From assembly GCA_017634255.1 (NCBI GenBank), contig JAGBNT010000060.1:1-7743 (forward strand): 7,743 nt of DNA. Direction: 5' to 3'. Both the position numbers and the translations under genes were made by a program. Source of the DNA: Lachnospiraceae bacterium (GTDB taxonomy: Bacteria; Bacillota_A; Clostridia; Lachnospirales; Lachnospiraceae). A model generated the notes under the pieces. It had not been told where the DNA came from. It ran no database searches and saw only the letters and a program-made list of their open reading frames with translations. This document shows positions 6,422-7,743 of this stretch, piece by piece (position 1 is the first letter of the stretch; each line of letters opens with the position of its first letter).

Positions 6422-7743
6422 ATGAGAAAGTTATGTAAACTAATGTCGCTGATACTGGCGGTCTTAACCGTTCTTTCGGGTTGTACCACTCAGATGAATC
6501 TTCCGGAGAGCAATGCTCCGAGAAAACCGACTGATAATGTTTCAGCCCCGGAAAATACCGTAAGTGATGATGAGGCTGCGGTTTCTGAGGATACAGTGGA
6601 ACCGGTCTATGCCTCGATGATCCCCATATCAGTCAACGAGGAAAATTACTACAGGTATAACGATGAAGAGGACACTTTGATGGTGGATGCATATTATACC
6701 ACTATGGGAGTATCCGCGGACGGCTTTGAACGCCTTGATGCTGCGCTTCAGAGCTTAAGCAAAAAGAGTAGCGAAGAGATACTCTCCCAGGCTGAGGAAT
6801 TTTATCAGATGGCTTTGTCAGACAAAGAAGAGAGGGAGCCTTCCTATGAATGGAACCCATATTCCACCGAATGCAGAGCCGAAGTTATCCGTTCGGATGA
6901 AAAGGCGGTAAGCGTGCTCGAGACCTGGTACAGCTTTGCAGGAGGGGCTCATCCCAATACTTATTACAGCGCCGTTAATTTTGATCCGGCGACGGGAAAG
7001 AAGCTTGAGATAAGGGATATAGTCAGTGACACAGAGGTATTTGCCAAATGCCTTGAAGAGGAGACCTTAAAGACCGTAGATAAGGATATGCTCCTCTTTG
7101 AGGATATCAGCGAGATCATAAATGAAAAGCTGGATGAGACAATAAGCGATAACGAGCTGACCTTCCTTTTGGATTACGACGGCCTGGAGGTCATCTTCTC
7201 TCCCTACGATATCACCGCCTATGCCGCGGGGGCGCAAAGGGTGAGATTAAATTATTCGGACTATCCAGAACTCATAGATCAAAGCTATGCGGTCATTCCC
7301 GAAAATTATATAGAGAAGATCCAGGAGGATGGGACCGGATATACGGGAAGACCGGGGCAGAAGGACAGGAAGGCGGTGACCTTTGAAGAATTATCCGATG
7401 AATACGGAACCATAAGCTCCTGCGCCGTACTGCTTGACGGGAAGGCAGGGCAGCCCGACACGGAGGATTATTATTATAACAGCAGGAAATATATAGCTCA
7501 TGTGGGAGATAAGAGCTTTTGCCTCGTAGAGAAGCAGTCGGATAACGACTATACATTCATGACTATCTATGATCTCAATTCTGACACGGCAGTAAAGAAG
7601 GGGACTGTGGACGGCCATATTGACAGTATGACAATGCCGGCAGATCCGGCTGCCCTAAGAATAGTGAAGAGGTGTAATCTTCTTAGCACATACAGCGTTG
7701 TACAGCTCCACAGGCTGAATGAGGACGGGTCTGTCACTCCCAT
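6422..7743 (+). CDS. PdaC/RsiV-like (DUF4163-DUF3298) lipoprotein, 3' partial
   Basis: Open from the ATG at 6422 to the right edge, 440 complete codons with no stop, so the C-terminus lies outside the window. The first 21 residues are a lipoprotein signal (basic MRKLCK, hydrophobic core, lipobox LSGC with C21 as the lipidated Cys). A low-complexity Asp/Glu/Ser/Pro linker follows (about 24-62). Residues about 66-290 match the PdaC-type DUF4163 plus DUF3298 module: WYSFAGGAHPNTYYSAVNFD (170-188), TGKKLEIRDIV and, later, FSPYDITAYAAGAQRV (259-274). This module occurs in the peptidoglycan deacetylase PdaC and in the lysozyme-sensing anti-sigma factor RsiV. Residues from about 310 on (with Cys 334, 367 and 418) form a further region I do not recognise. 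No catalytic domain is visible. The protein is expected outside the membrane, anchored by lipid, where it could contact the outer parts of the neighbouring kinase; that link is inference. Confidence 0.85.
   Translation, partial: MRKLCKLMSLILAVLTVLSGCTTQMNLPESNAPRKPTDNVSAPENTVSDDEAAVSEDTVEPVYASMIPISVNEENYYRYNDEEDTLMVDAYYTTMGVSADGFERLDAALQSLSKKSSEEILSQAEEFYQMALSDKEEREPSYEWNPYSTECRAEVIRSDEKAVSVLETWYSFAGGAHPNTYYSAVNFDPATGKKLEIRDIVSDTEVFAKCLEEETLKTVDKDMLLFEDISEIINEKLDETISDNELTFLLDYDGLEVIFSPYDITAYAAGAQRVRLNYSDYPELIDQSYAVIPENYIEKIQEDGTGYTGRPGQKDRKAVTFEELSDEYGTISSCAVLLDGKAGQPDTEDYYYNSRKYIAHVGDKSFCLVEKQSDNDYTFMTIYDLNSDTAVKKGTVDGHIDSMTMPADPAALRIVKRCNLLSTYSVVQLHRLNEDGSVTP

Overview
The window looks like chromosomal DNA of a Gram-positive Clostridia member, most likely Lachnospiraceae-like. 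The clues are strong AGGAGG-type ribosome binding sites, heavy use of AGG/AGA (Arg) and ATA (Ile) codons, a GC content near one half by eye, an M18 aminopeptidase of the short bacterial type, a large hybrid histidine kinase and a PdaC/RsiV-like lipoprotein. The family assignment is an inference; no rRNA or other marker gene is present. All genes lie on the + strand. I see no tRNA, rRNA, CRISPR array, transposase or phage gene.

Region 1 (to 830) is the 3' part of a membrane-anchored, coiled-coil protein ending in a LytM/M23 peptidase-like domain. Its reading frame is open to the left window edge, so the true start lies upstream. The metal-binding residues of the M23 domain are mostly replaced, so it is probably a non-catalytic cell-wall or division/sporulation factor.

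Region 2 (828-1072) is a short intergenic region made almost entirely of inverted repeats: a perfect terminator hairpin that includes the stop codon, a second GC-rich hairpin, and a 136-bp nearly fully paired structure (897-1032) with 26-bp arms that fits a three-way junction. A good ribosome binding site for the next gene follows.

Region 3 (1073-6371) is a compact gene run: an M18 metalloaminopeptidase, then, 3 bp later, a 1030-residue tripartite hybrid histidine kinase (multi-pass membrane sensor, HAMP, HisKA, HATPase, receiver, HPt), then, 10 bp later, a response regulator with a degenerate N-terminal receiver and an intact C-terminal receiver but no output domain. Kinase, receiver, HPt and stand-alone receiver together can form a complete His-Asp-His-Asp phosphorelay.

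Region 4 (6422 to the right edge) is a lipoprotein gene, cut by the window end, with a PdaC-like (DUF4163/DUF3298) extracytoplasmic domain. It follows the regulator after 50 bp with no visible terminator, so it may share the transcript and could be a surface partner or target of the signalling pair.

The most unusual items are the large intergenic palindrome, the pseudo-receiver/receiver regulator without an output domain, the two-module membrane sensor of the kinase, and the inactivated M23 domain. None of these by itself proves a new system.
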